Shown piece after piece: positions 7,688 to 14,333 of a stretch of DNA of 15,193 bases. The stretch is from CAZMNF01 sp964567595 (GTDB taxonomy: Bacteria > Bipolaricaulota > Bipolaricaulia > RBG-16-55-9), in contig CAZMNF010000045.1 of assembly GCA_964567595.1 (NCBI GenBank), positions 1 to 15,193 on the forward strand. The letters are read 5' to 3'. The notes under the pieces are model-generated. The model did no database searches. It saw only the letters and a list, made by a program, of their open reading frames with translations, and was not told the DNA's origin. The translations under genes and the position numbers were made by a program. Each line of letters starts with the position of its first letter. Position 1 is the first letter of the stretch.

Positions 7688-8224
7688 TCATGACTCGCTC
7701 CCGCATGGGAGCCAGCCGTGCTCCGCCAACAGCGTGGCAACGTATCCGGGCATCGCGTCGTCGGCGACGCTGAGCGCTCGGATGTCGACTTGCTCGTTGG
7801 CCGCGACCATGGCCTGGATCGTCTCGACCCCCTTGATCACGGCCGGGGAAACCTGATGCGGAATGTCGCACGAGGCGATCCAGAGCTGGCCCAGTCCGAA
7901 CAGGACCTCCGACCGGGGAACGATGAGCACGATCTCGTACGTCGCCCCGCCCGAGTTCGGCCCCAACGGGGCCGCGTAGCTCGAGGCGACGTCGGGGAAC
8001 ACGGCCTCGACGGTGAACATCTCCGTCTGCTTAAGGCCAGAGGCCAACGCGTTGACGAACAGCGACGCCTGGAACGTTCTCGTCTCGTCGACGATCAGCA
8101 CGTCGACGCGGGCATCGCGGTCGTCGGGCTGGGCAGTCGCCAGCTGTGGCAACGCCAACAAGCCGACCAACATCGTGGCGAGGCCGAGCAGCGCGGTCCG
8201 CCGACGCCAACGGGGGTGGATCAT
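7688..8224 (-). CDS. Small secreted protein of unknown function
   Basis: A 178-residue protein that I do not recognise. It has an Arg-rich start (5-9), a hydrophobic core (11-25) and a likely signal-peptidase site near ATA|QP (residues 29-32), so it should be exported. The mature 146 residues alternate strands and helices: VDVLIVDE (40-47), YEIVLIVP (96-103) and a late helix GYVATLLAEHG (160-170), suggesting a Rossmann-like or response-regulator-like alpha/beta fold. Cys119 and Cys174 could form a disulfide. An AGGAG lies upstream with GAGGTG nearer to ATG 8224. It is the first structural gene after the TetR regulator and 16 bases from the MMPL gene, which points to an extracytoplasmic accessory role for the transporter. 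Confidence 0.75.
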   Translation of the reverse strand: MIHPRWRRRTALLGLATMLVGLLALPQLATAQPDDRDARVDVLIVDETRTFQASLFVNALASGLKQTEMFTVEAVFPDVASSYAAPLGPNSGGATYEIVLIVPRSEVLFGLGQLWIASCDIPHQVSPAVIKGVETIQAMVAANEQVDIRALSVADDAMPGYVATLLAEHGWLPCGSES

Positions 8225-8290
8225 GTCACCTCAACTCCTTGCTTGGACGCGTGCATGTTCGTCTCCATGGGCGCTTGTGGAAACTCACAC

Positions 8291-8908
8291 TCATCCGGAT
8301 GGGTCACTCTCCGAGTCGGGACGCAACGCATGCCAAAGGAAGGCGGCCAGCTCATCAGCCGCCGTCTCGCGCATCCGTTCGGCCTGCTCGTCGTCGAAAA
8401 AGCAGAGCCGGGCCATGACCGAGCGCTGGGCGCCGACGATGGCGTTTGCCGCCACGAGCGGGTCCAGGTTGCGGATCTCGCCGCGGTCCATCGCGTTCCG
8501 AAGGATGCCGGCCACGTGCTCGGGGATCTCTTGAAACATCTGCCGGGTGCAATCCTCGGCGTCGTTGCCGAGATGGAGGTCCTCGCTGATGAAAAGGCGC
8601 ATCGTCTCCCGGTTGGCCACCGCGCGGTCGACCTGGAAGTGGACGATCTGATAAATCTTCTCGCGCATCGGCTGGTCCGTGGCGAGGATCTCGTCAATGG
8701 TTGCCATGCGCTCGTTCTGCTCGGTCTCGAAAATGTCGAGGAGGATGTCGTTCTTGTGATCGAAGTAGTTGTAGATCGTTCCGACGGCCACGCCGGCCTC
8801 CTCGGCAATCTGGCTGGCGCGGGCGTTGTGGAAGCCATGGCGCGCAAAGACGCGCACGGCAGCCTGGCGGATGCGTTGCTTTTTGGCGGGCTCGGCGTTC
8901 GTGGCCAT
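8291..8908 (-). CDS. TetR/AcrR-family transcriptional regulator
   Basis: A 205-residue repressor-type protein. The N-terminal helix-turn-helix is classical: RIRQAAVRVFARHGF, then ASQIAEEAGVAVGTIYNYFDHKNDIL (roughly residues 13-56). The rest is an all-helical ligand and dimerisation domain. ATG 8908 is preferred over the in-frame TTG 8914, because GGTGA is spaced 7 bases from the ATG but abuts the TTG. It is the first gene of the eight-gene operon, and its promoter contains a perfect palindrome, so it probably represses itself and everything downstream. The palindrome resembles the box of the acyl-CoA-responsive Bacillus FadR, which suggests (inference only) a fatty acyl-CoA or other lipid ligand. 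Confidence 0.93.
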   Translation of the reverse strand: MATNAEPAKKQRIRQAAVRVFARHGFHNARASQIAEEAGVAVGTIYNYFDHKNDILLDIFETEQNERMATIDEILATDQPMREKIYQIVHFQVDRAVANRETMRLFISEDLHLGNDAEDCTRQMFQEIPEHVAGILRNAMDRGEIRNLDPLVAANAIVGAQRSVMARLCFFDDEQAERMRETAADELAAFLWHALRPDSESDPSG

Positions 8909-8923
8909 GGGCAATCACCGTAA

Positions 8924-8941
8924 TGAATGAACGTTCATTCA
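8924..8941. promoter_or_regulatory. TetR operator: perfect 18-bp palindrome
   Basis: TGAATGAACGTTCATTCA is a perfect dyad. It starts two bases downstream of the predicted -10 box of the TetR promoter and covers the expected transcription start, an ideal repressor position. It has the TGAATGA-N4-TCATTCA form that I recall for the Bacillus subtilis FadR box. No second copy was found in the window. Confidence 0.85.
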
Positions 8942-8942
8942 G

Positions 8943-8971
8943 AGCATAGCACACCGGAGCGCCCTTGTCAA
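8943..8971 (-). promoter_or_regulatory. Sigma-70 promoter of the TetR/export operon
   Basis: Read on the minus strand, there is a perfect -35 TTGACA (8966-8971), a 17-base spacer and a -10 TATGCT (8943-8948), preceded by TGC, giving an extended -10. Transcription should begin near 8936, inside the palindromic operator, giving a leader of about 28 bases before ATG 8908. No other promoter of comparable quality was seen further down the operon. Confidence 0.8.
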
Positions 8972-9065
8972 TCGTCGCCCCATCCGTCATCTTGGAGGCG
9001 ACAAGGGAGCGCCCCTACTGCGCGCCGAGACCAACGTTTGCCGATCTCGAGGAGGGGGATCCGAG

Positions 9066-9182
9066 ATGCTGGGAGACGTCATCTTGGTCGGCCTGTTCTT
9101 GCTCTTGGCCGCCATCGTGCTCGGATCGGCCATCTGGTCCGATCTGAGCACCCGCGGCGACGACAAGTACAAGTACCACTGA
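9066..9182 (+). CDS. 38-aa single-span membrane microprotein
   Basis: A short gene with an unusually good ribosome-binding site: GAGGAGGGGG ends 7 bases before ATG 9066. The product begins MLGDVILVGLFLLLAAIVLG, one transmembrane helix (about 5-24), followed by a polar, basic tail ending in KYKYH. The arrangement predicts a bitopic inner-membrane protein. I do not recognise a family; small subunits of respiratory oxidases look broadly similar, but no oxidase is nearby. It is divergent from the TetR operon and converges on the diguanylate cyclase gene (44 bases between stops). No clear promoter was found in the 124 bases before it. The ribosome-binding site and the coherent helix make it more than a chance frame. 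Confidence 0.6.
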   Translation: MLGDVILVGLFLLLAAIVLGSAIWSDLSTRGDDKYKYH

Positions 9183-9226
9183 TGCCGCCCCATTCCGACG
9201 TCCTGGAAGAGGCCATACGTGAGCCC

Positions 9227-10651
9227 CTAGTGGGCGGCCTGCGCTGGGAGAACGAGATTGCGGCCAGCCCGCTTGGCCGCGTAGAGCGCCCGGTCGGCCC
9301 GCTCCAGGAGCGCGTCGAGGTCGGTCATCTCCTCGGGCTGCCAGGCGGCGACCCCGATGCTGACGGTAATCGTCAACTCGCCCGCGTCCGTGGCGATGGG
9401 GCGTTCGGCGACACGGGTGCGTAGCCGCTCGGCGACCCGTTCGGCCTCGGCCCGATCCGTCTCCGGCAGCAGCACGGCGAACTCCTCGCCCCCATACCGA
9501 CCGATCAGGTCGACTTCGCGCAGCGCGTGCCGGCAACGCCGGGCGACCTCGACCAACACCTCGTCGCCGACGCCGTGACCGTGGGTGTCGTTGACCGGCT
9601 TGAAGCGATCGAGGTCCACCATCAACGCCGAGAGCGCGTGGCCGAAGCGCTGCGCCCGCTTCAGCTCGTCCCGCCCGAACTGATCGATCCCTCGGCGATT
9701 GTGCAGCTCCGTCAGCGGGTCGGTCAGCGACAGCGCCTCTACCTCGTCGTAGAGGCGGGCGTTCTCGATGGCGATGGCGACCTGGTCGGCGAACGCTGAC
9801 GCCACTCGGATATGGCCTTCGGTGAACTGGTGACGCCGCTCGCCGTCGATGGCCAGCATGCCGATCACACGGCCGCGCACGACGAAAGGCACGCCGAGGA
9901 ACGACTTGATGTGATCGTGCGGAGGCTTGCGAAACTCGCCGTAGGCCTCGGGGGCGTTGCCGAGCACGACGGGCGTCTGGCGTTGGACGACCTCGGTGTT
10001 CGGGTTGTCGCCCGGAATGGGAAAGCGCTTGCCGAGCACGGCATCGGGGTCGGCCCAGCCGCGGCCGCCGACGATCTCCAGCTCGTTCCCCTTGAGCAGT
10101 TGGACCGAGGCGCTGTCGTAGGGCAGGACCTGTTCCAGTTGTTCCAGAATGCGGCGGATCGCTTCGCGGAGGTCGAGCGCCTCCAGCACGACCGCGCTCG
10201 CCTGGCGAAGCTTCCGGGCCTCGGCCACGCGCCGTTGGGCCTCCTCCAAGAGCTCGCGTTGGGTCGAGTCATCCGGCGCAACCAGCGCGGCGAGGGCCTC
10301 GGCATCGACCGCCGAGCCGGTCCGAATAACGGTGCCGTCGGGTGCCACAACGTCCTGCCAGACCCGACGGTGCGGCGTCATCGCTCGATCATGGACCGAT
10401 TGGGCGAACGCGCGGCCTGCCTCCGTGACGATGGCATCCGTCGCGTCGGACCCAGCGAATTCCGACCAGGACCGACCGATCAGCTCCTCGCGGGCGAGGC
10501 CGACCAGGCGCTCAGCAGCCCCATTCGCCTCGCGAATTACCGACTCCTCGTCCAGGACCAAGACGGGCGTCTCAACGGTGTCGAGGATCCACTCTGCAGG
10601 GCAGTCCGATCCCGACTCGGCATCGGAACGGCGTGGCCCGTCCATTGGCAC
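9227..10651 (-). CDS. PAS-GAF-GGDEF sensor diguanylate cyclase
   Basis: A 474-residue soluble signalling enzyme expected to make cyclic di-GMP from two GTP. Residues about 20-128 form a PAS domain (TVETPVLVLDEESVIREANGA), about 132-160 a coiled linker, about 160-303 a GAF domain (FLGVPFVVRGRVIGMLAIDG at 251-270), and 308-470 the GGDEF domain. The active site reads RYGGEEF (385-391), the metal/GTP residues of MVDLDRFKPVNDTHGH (344-359) are intact, and the inhibitory I-site RxxD is present (Arg378-Asp381, five residues before GGEEF), so it should be active and feedback-inhibited. No membrane helix is seen, so the input is cytoplasmic, ligand unknown. GTG 10651 is taken as the start since AAAGGGG lies 8 bases upstream; ATG 10645 is the alternative. 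It has its own promoter and is monocistronic. Confidence 0.93.
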   Translation of the reverse strand: MPMDGPRRSDAESGSDCPAEWILDTVETPVLVLDEESVIREANGAAERLVGLAREELIGRSWSEFAGSDATDAIVTEAGRAFAQSVHDRAMTPHRRVWQDVVAPDGTVIRTGSAVDAEALAALVAPDDSTQRELLEEAQRRVAEARKLRQASAVVLEALDLREAIRRILEQLEQVLPYDSASVQLLKGNELEIVGGRGWADPDAVLGKRFPIPGDNPNTEVVQRQTPVVLGNAPEAYGEFRKPPHDHIKSFLGVPFVVRGRVIGMLAIDGERRHQFTEGHIRVASAFADQVAIAIENARLYDEVEALSLTDPLTELHNRRGIDQFGRDELKRAQRFGHALSALMVDLDRFKPVNDTHGHGVGDEVLVEVARRCRHALREVDLIGRYGGEEFAVLLPETDRAEAERVAERLRTRVAERPIATDAGELTITVSIGVAAWQPEEMTDLDALLERADRALYAAKRAGRNLVLPAQAAH

Positions 10652-10710
10652 CTGTTTGTCCCCTTTCCGGTTTTGTCATCCAAGCAATACAGACACACCG
10701 TAAGCATCGG

Positions 10711-10740
10711 ATTATACGTCACTTGATCGAAGTTCACCAA
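10711..10740 (-). promoter_or_regulatory. Promoter of the diguanylate cyclase gene
   Basis: On the minus strand, a perfect -10 TATAAT (10711-10716) lies 18 bases after TTGGTG (10735-10740), a 3-of-6 match to -35. Transcription would start near 10704, leaving a leader of about 53 bases. The -35 lies inside the 16-mer that borders the assembly gap, so the upstream promoter context depends on how the gap is resolved. Confidence 0.65.
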
Positions 10741-10865
10741 TCCCCACTANNNNNNNNNNNNNNNNNNNNNNNNNNNNNNNNNNNNNNNNNNNNNNNNNNN
10801 NNNNNNNNNNNNNNNNNNNNNNNNNNNNNNNNNNNNNNNNNNNNNNNNNTCACCAATCCCCACTA
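10734..10865. repeat. Identical 16-mer on both sides of the assembly gap
   Basis: TCACCAATCCCCACTA occurs at 10734-10749 immediately before the Ns and again at 10850-10865 immediately after them, in the same orientation. It is either one sequence seen twice, because two contig ends overlap, or two copies of a direct repeat at which assembly broke. The rest of the spacer 10866-10949 holds no gene that I can support. Confidence 0.9.
10750..10849. other. Scaffold gap of 100 Ns
   Basis: Exactly 100 undetermined bases, the conventional filler for a gap of unknown length, between the diguanylate cyclase promoter and the end of the oxidoreductase gene. Nothing can be said about its content. Confidence 0.99.
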
Positions 10866-10949
10866 GGGGCGCGGCCAGGGGCCACGTGTCACTCGGCGAT
10901 TGCGATCGGGGCGATTCGACCCGGTGTGCATGGTCCAAGCCGGGTCAGC

Positions 10950-11981
10950 CTAGGGAACGAGCAGCAGCTTGCCGAAGCGGTCGCCGGCCTGGAGGGCGCG
11001 CTGGGCGTCGGCTGCCTGATCGAGCGGGTACGTCCGGTCCGCGACGGGCTCGACCGTCCCCTCGGCGACGAGCCGCAACAGCGCTTCCATCTCCGGCTTC
11101 TCCCCGAGGTAGAGCCCGAGGATGCTGAGGTGGCGCAGATACGTCTGGTGCAGGCTCAGCTCCACGTCCATGCCGGTCATCTTGCCGCACAAGAGCAGCC
11201 GGCCGCCCTTCTGCAGCAGCCCGAAGCCCGTGGGGAACGTCTCGGCGCCGACGGCGTCGAGCACGAGCTCCACGCCCGCGCCGTCGGTGAAATCCCGCAC
11301 GGCGGCTTCAACATCGTCAGCGTGATGGTCGAGGATCAGGTCGGGGCCGAGTTTCTCTAGCTGCGCGCGCTTGGCGTCGTCGCCCACAGTGGCGATGACG
11401 TGGGCTCCCAAGTGTCGAGCCAGCTGGATGGAGAACGTGCCGAGGCCGCCGGAGCCGCCCCAGATGAGCGCCGTCTCGCCCGAGCCCAACTGCCCCACGC
11501 CCGCGAGCGCGTGATAGGCCGTTAATCCAGCTACGGGCAGCGTGGCGGCGGTTTCGACCGAGACACGGTCCGGAAGTCGAATGAGGCTTGCCGTGGGGAC
11601 TCGGACGTAGTCCGCGTAGCTTCCATGGCGGTGGAGCCCGATATACTGCCAGTTGACGCAGAGCGCCCGTCGGCCCTTGCGACAGAGCACGCAGTCGCCG
11701 CACGCCACCAATGGCCACGCCACGACGCGGTCGCCCTCCGCAAAATCGGACACGTCCGGGGCGACGTCCACGACGGTGCCGGCCACGTCGGCCCCCGGGA
11801 TGTGCGGAAAGTCAACCGACATGCCGGGATAGCCCTCGCGGACGAAAAGGTCGATCCGATTCAGGCTGGTGGCGCCGAGTTGGACCAGCGCCTCGCCCGG
11901 TTGGACGTCCGGATTGGGCACGTCGGTGCGGTGCTCGAGAACGTCGGCGTCTCCGTGGCGGTTGATGACGATGGCACGCAT
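10950..11981 (-). CDS. Zinc-containing MDR-family alcohol dehydrogenase/quinone oxidoreductase
   Basis: A 343-residue medium-chain dehydrogenase/reductase. The N-terminal GroES-like domain includes GADVAGTVVDVAP (63-75) and GDRVV (83-87). The structural-zinc loop is complete: Cys94, Cys97, Cys100 and Cys108. The cofactor domain starts about residue 150, with the Rossmann turn WGGSGGLGTFSIQLA (174-188), giving NAD(P)H binding. The catalytic-zinc ligands of true alcohol dehydrogenases are absent: the usual Cys is Asn41 (SLNRID), and the usual GHE is Gly63-Ala64-Asp65. The chemistry is therefore more like quinone or enoyl reduction, with the substrate unknown. The length is normal. ATG 11981 has only a weak ribosome-binding site. 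It is divergent from the S1 protein gene (89 bases between starts). Confidence 0.9.
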   Translation of the reverse strand: MRAIVINRHGDADVLEHRTDVPNPDVQPGEALVQLGATSLNRIDLFVREGYPGMSVDFPHIPGADVAGTVVDVAPDVSDFAEGDRVVAWPLVACGDCVLCRKGRRALCVNWQYIGLHRHGSYADYVRVPTASLIRLPDRVSVETAATLPVAGLTAYHALAGVGQLGSGETALIWGGSGGLGTFSIQLARHLGAHVIATVGDDAKRAQLEKLGPDLILDHHADDVEAAVRDFTDGAGVELVLDAVGAETFPTGFGLLQKGGRLLLCGKMTGMDVELSLHQTYLRHLSILGLYLGEKPEMEALLRLVAEGTVEPVADRTYPLDQAADAQRALQAGDRFGKLLLVP

Positions 11982-12029
11982 AGCCCGATCAGCTTACCGC
12001 ACAGCGCGCGCGGCTTCGAAGCGGTCCGC

Positions 12030-12058
12030 TTGATGCGACAAGCGAATGCGGCTACCAT
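12030..12058 (+). promoter_or_regulatory. Possible promoter of the S1-domain gene
   Basis: TTGATG (12030-12035), a 17-base spacer and TACCAT (12053-12058) each match consensus at four of six positions. Transcription would begin near 12065, leaving an almost leaderless message for ATG 12071; this fits the weak Shine-Dalgarno there. Moderate to low support. Confidence 0.4.
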
Positions 12059-12070
12059 TCGGACAGGGCC

Positions 12071-12673
12071 ATGAATAGCGACAAGCACGAGCCGACCCCC
12101 CAACACGACAAAGATCCCGAAGGTTCCGCTGACGGCGGGGGCACCTCGCCCGACGATGGGCAACCGACCGGCGCGTCGCAAGACATTGAGCCCCAATACG
12201 CCACGGGCGACGTCGCCACGGGGAACGTGGTCAACATCAAGCCCTATGGGGCGTTCGTCGAGCTGCCCAACGGCGAGACCGGCCTCGTCCACATCTCCGA
12301 GGTCGACGAGGCCTATGTCAAGGACGTCAAGGAGTACTTGAGCATCGGCCAGGAGACTGCCGTCAAGGTCGTCGGCATCCACGACTCGGGCAAGTACAAC
12401 CTCTCCATTCGGCAACTGTCCAGCCGCGAGCGCGACTCGGCATTCTACTCCCGCGAGATGCGCGAGGCGAGCCGCGAGCTGGAGATGCGCCGCGACGAGA
12501 TCCAGCGGGAAGCCCGTTGGCGTCGGGCAACTCACAACGAAGACGAAGCGCAGCGCATCTCCCACGCGGCCGAGCGCGCCGAGCTGGAGGCCTGGATCGA
12601 GCGCGCGCAGGGCTTCGCCGACCAGGCCCGCCAGAAGAGCGAGGAGCGTTCCCGCTCCTATCCGCTCCTGTAA
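12071..12673 (+). CDS. S1 RNA-binding domain protein
   Basis: A 200-residue cytoplasmic protein. Residues 1-42 are acidic, polar and probably disordered. One S1 (OB-fold) domain spans about 43-115, with the typical GNVVNIKPYGAFVELPNG start, GLVHISEV (71-78) and the closing KYNLSIRQL (108-116). The last 80 residues (118-200) are highly charged and helical, rich in Arg/Glu, probably a coiled coil. The single S1 domain resembles small stress or ribosome-associated proteins such as YugI/CvfD, which act in post-transcriptional control; the long coiled tail is not part of that group. It is monocistronic or the first gene before the lipoprotein, which has its own promoter. Confidence 0.87.
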   Translation: MNSDKHEPTPQHDKDPEGSADGGGTSPDDGQPTGASQDIEPQYATGDVATGNVVNIKPYGAFVELPNGETGLVHISEVDEAYVKDVKEYLSIGQETAVKVVGIHDSGKYNLSIRQLSSRERDSAFYSREMREASRELEMRRDEIQREARWRRATHNEDEAQRISHAAERAELEAWIERAQGFADQARQKSEERSRSYPLL

Positions 12674-12721
12674 GTTACTTGGACGACCCCGCGCTCCGTC
12701 CCTTCGCTTCAAGGATTCCAT

Positions 12722-12751
12722 TTGCCGCTAGGGGCGCCCGCGTGCTACATT
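12722..12751 (+). promoter_or_regulatory. Promoter of the FN3/CarboxypepD_reg lipoprotein gene
   Basis: TTGCCG (12722-12727), an 18-base spacer and an extended -10, TGC followed by TACATT (12746-12751). Transcription would start near 12758, 24 bases before ATG 12782, with AAGGAGGTG inside the leader. The spacer contains one copy of the TAGGGGCGC repeat. Confidence 0.55.
12728..12737 (+). repeat. TAGGGGC-type intergenic short repeat (one of about four)
   Basis: CTAGGGGCGC here matches 10863-10872 exactly. TAGGGGCGC is also present on the minus strand at 9009-9017, and CTAGGGGC on the minus strand at 9223-9230, over the diguanylate cyclase stop codon. All copies that I found lie in or at the edge of non-coding spacers. 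They are too short to be certain about, but look like remnants of a dispersed element. Confidence 0.45.
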
Positions 12752-12781
12752 GACGCCATCGTACGGCAAGGAGGTGCCCGG

Positions 12782-14212
12782 ATGGGCCAGCGGGTTGCGC
12801 TCGTTTCCATCGCCATTGCTGTGTCTACCCTCGTCGCCGGCTGCGGACTCTTCGTGCCGGCGCCCCCCGCCCAGATCAGCGGCACGGTCGTCAACGCCAC
12901 GGGCGGCGAGCCGGTGGCCGGAAGCCGAGTGGAGATTCAAGGCCAAGAGACCGGCTTTTCCACCGTCGTCCACACCGACGGACGCGGGCAGTTCGAGGCG
13001 CGCGTCGAACCGGATCGCTACACCATCGACGCCACGAAGTCGGGCTACGGCGACAGCCGCGTCATCAACCTCGGGGTCCAGCAGTCGACCGACATCCGCA
13101 TCGTGCAGCGCGAGGTCTTCAATCCCGATTGGCCGACCCAACCCCCGGAGGTTGACCTGCAAGGCGTCGGCGACGGCAACGCGTTCCAAGGCAAAATCCC
13201 CTATCGCATCCAGGCCGAGGGGCCGAACACGATCACCTCGATCTACGCCGCGCTGGACAAGGTTCCCGGTTCGTCGTTCATGACCGCGCCGCGAGCGTTC
13301 TTCTCCGAGACGCCGACCACGGGCAACCAGGAGATGGATCCGCGGCTGTTCAGCGCCCACGGCCCGACGACGTTCCACGCTGTGGTCTACGACGTCAACG
13401 GCAACCGGACCCATCTGATTCGCCACATCAACGTCGTGCCGCCCGAGGGCGAGCTGACGCCGCCGCAAGAGCCGCACGCCATGGCGGTCACGCTCGGCCA
13501 GCAGATCGAGTTCTACGGCCTCAAGGGCCAGGCCGCGCCCGTCGACGGCAACGTCTACGTCACGGTCAACTGGAAGCCGAGCGACGCGGCCGGGCTGACC
13601 GGGTATCGGGTCTATCGCAGCTTCGACGGCTCGACGTTTGAGGCGGTCGGCAAGGTCCACGCCGGACGCACGCAGTTCCGCGACGGATCGGGCGAGCTGC
13701 AGGTCGGCAAGACGGCTTACTACAAGGTCACCGCGCTGCGCGGCGGCACCGAGAGCGACGCCACCGACGTCGTCTCCGCCGAGCCGTTAGAACCCTTCAG
13801 CGTCCAGCTGATCTCGCCCACGGACGAGGCAACCCACGTCTCGCGCCAGCCGACGTTCAAGTGGCGCCCCACCCAGCGCGTGGCGCTGTATCACATCTAC
13901 GGCGCGGTCATCTACGACAGCTTCGGCAGCAACCGCTGGGTCACCCCGGACGAGCCGGAGGAGTTTCTCATCAATCAGACGTCGTATCGCTGGAACCGGA
14001 ACAACCGTCACGACGGCACCCCCTGGGAGCGCCTGCAGCCGCAGCGTCACTACCAGTGGGAAGTCCCCTACGCGGTTGCCGTGGACAACTTGGAGACCCC
14101 GTCAGCAGTGTCCGTCGCCGCCAACAGCTTCGGCCTGGAACACGACGCGATCCCCATCCAGGAGATCGGGCTGTCGCCGGCGCAGAACTTCGGGTTCACG
14201 ACGGGCGAATGA
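12782..14212 (+). CDS. Lipoprotein with CarboxypepD_reg and FN3-like domains
   Basis: A 476-residue surface or envelope lipoprotein. ATG 12782 is chosen because AAGGAGGTG lies just before it and a lipoprotein signal follows at once: hydrophobic 5-18 and lipobox VAGC with Cys21. Domains in order: CarboxypepD_reg-like beta-sandwich (about 31-108; ISGTVVNATGGEPVAGSRVEI), an Ig-like region (about 123-220; FHAVVYDVNGN), an FN3 domain (about 256-336; VNWKPSDAAGLTGYRVYRS) and a second FN3-like sandwich (about 338-473; LISPTDEATHVSRQPTFKW). No enzyme motif is visible, so a binding or scaffolding role at the cell surface is inferred. The downstream subtilase is also a lipoprotein, only 121 bases away on the same strand, and may be its partner. 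Single-gene transcription or an operon with the protease are both possible. Confidence 0.85.
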   Translation: MGQRVALVSIAIAVSTLVAGCGLFVPAPPAQISGTVVNATGGEPVAGSRVEIQGQETGFSTVVHTDGRGQFEARVEPDRYTIDATKSGYGDSRVINLGVQQSTDIRIVQREVFNPDWPTQPPEVDLQGVGDGNAFQGKIPYRIQAEGPNTITSIYAALDKVPGSSFMTAPRAFFSETPTTGNQEMDPRLFSAHGPTTFHAVVYDVNGNRTHLIRHINVVPPEGELTPPQEPHAMAVTLGQQIEFYGLKGQAAPVDGNVYVTVNWKPSDAAGLTGYRVYRSFDGSTFEAVGKVHAGRTQFRDGSGELQVGKTAYYKVTALRGGTESDATDVVSAEPLEPFSVQLISPTDEATHVSRQPTFKWRPTQRVALYHIYGAVIYDSFGSNRWVTPDEPEEFLINQTSYRWNRNNRHDGTPWERLQPQRHYQWEVPYAVAVDNLETPSAVSVAANSFGLEHDAIPIQEIGLSPAQNFGFTTGE

Positions 14213-14277
14213 GCGGTTCGACCGTGACCGCCATGCGACGACGCAACGATCGGCGCGGACATCCGTCCGGGCCTGCC

Positions 14278-14297
14278 TCCCATGATCGGCCATGGGA
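14278..14297. promoter_or_regulatory. Inverted repeat upstream of the subtilase gene
   Basis: TCCCATG (14278-14284) and CATGGGA (14291-14297) form a perfect 7-bp dyad around a 6-base centre, in the spacer between lipoprotein and protease. No T-run follows on either strand, so it is not an intrinsic terminator; an operator or a weak mRNA hairpin is possible. Low support. Confidence 0.35.
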
Positions 14298-14333
14298 CGT
14301 GAAAAGGGACGCGGAAAAGGAGGAAACCCTGGC

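Noticed and set aside
5494..7773. 759-codon open frame opposite the MMPL gene
   Set aside because: Its product is rich in His, Asp and Arg with no domain; it arises from the codon bias of the GC-rich MMPL gene on the other strand, which has full family structure.
9183..9240. Bidirectional terminator between the microprotein and the cyclase gene
   Set aside because: Only a 4-bp GCCC/GGGC stem is possible, without a T-run on either side.
10734..10865. CRISPR array hidden in the gap
   Set aside because: Only two copies of a 16-mer exist, there is no spacer sequence, and no cas gene is nearby; contig-end overlap is simpler.
10880..10945. tRNA on the minus strand, because of GTCGAATC within a C/G-rich context
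   Set aside because: The loop lacks the TTC of a T-arm and no acceptor, D or anticodon stems can be paired around it.
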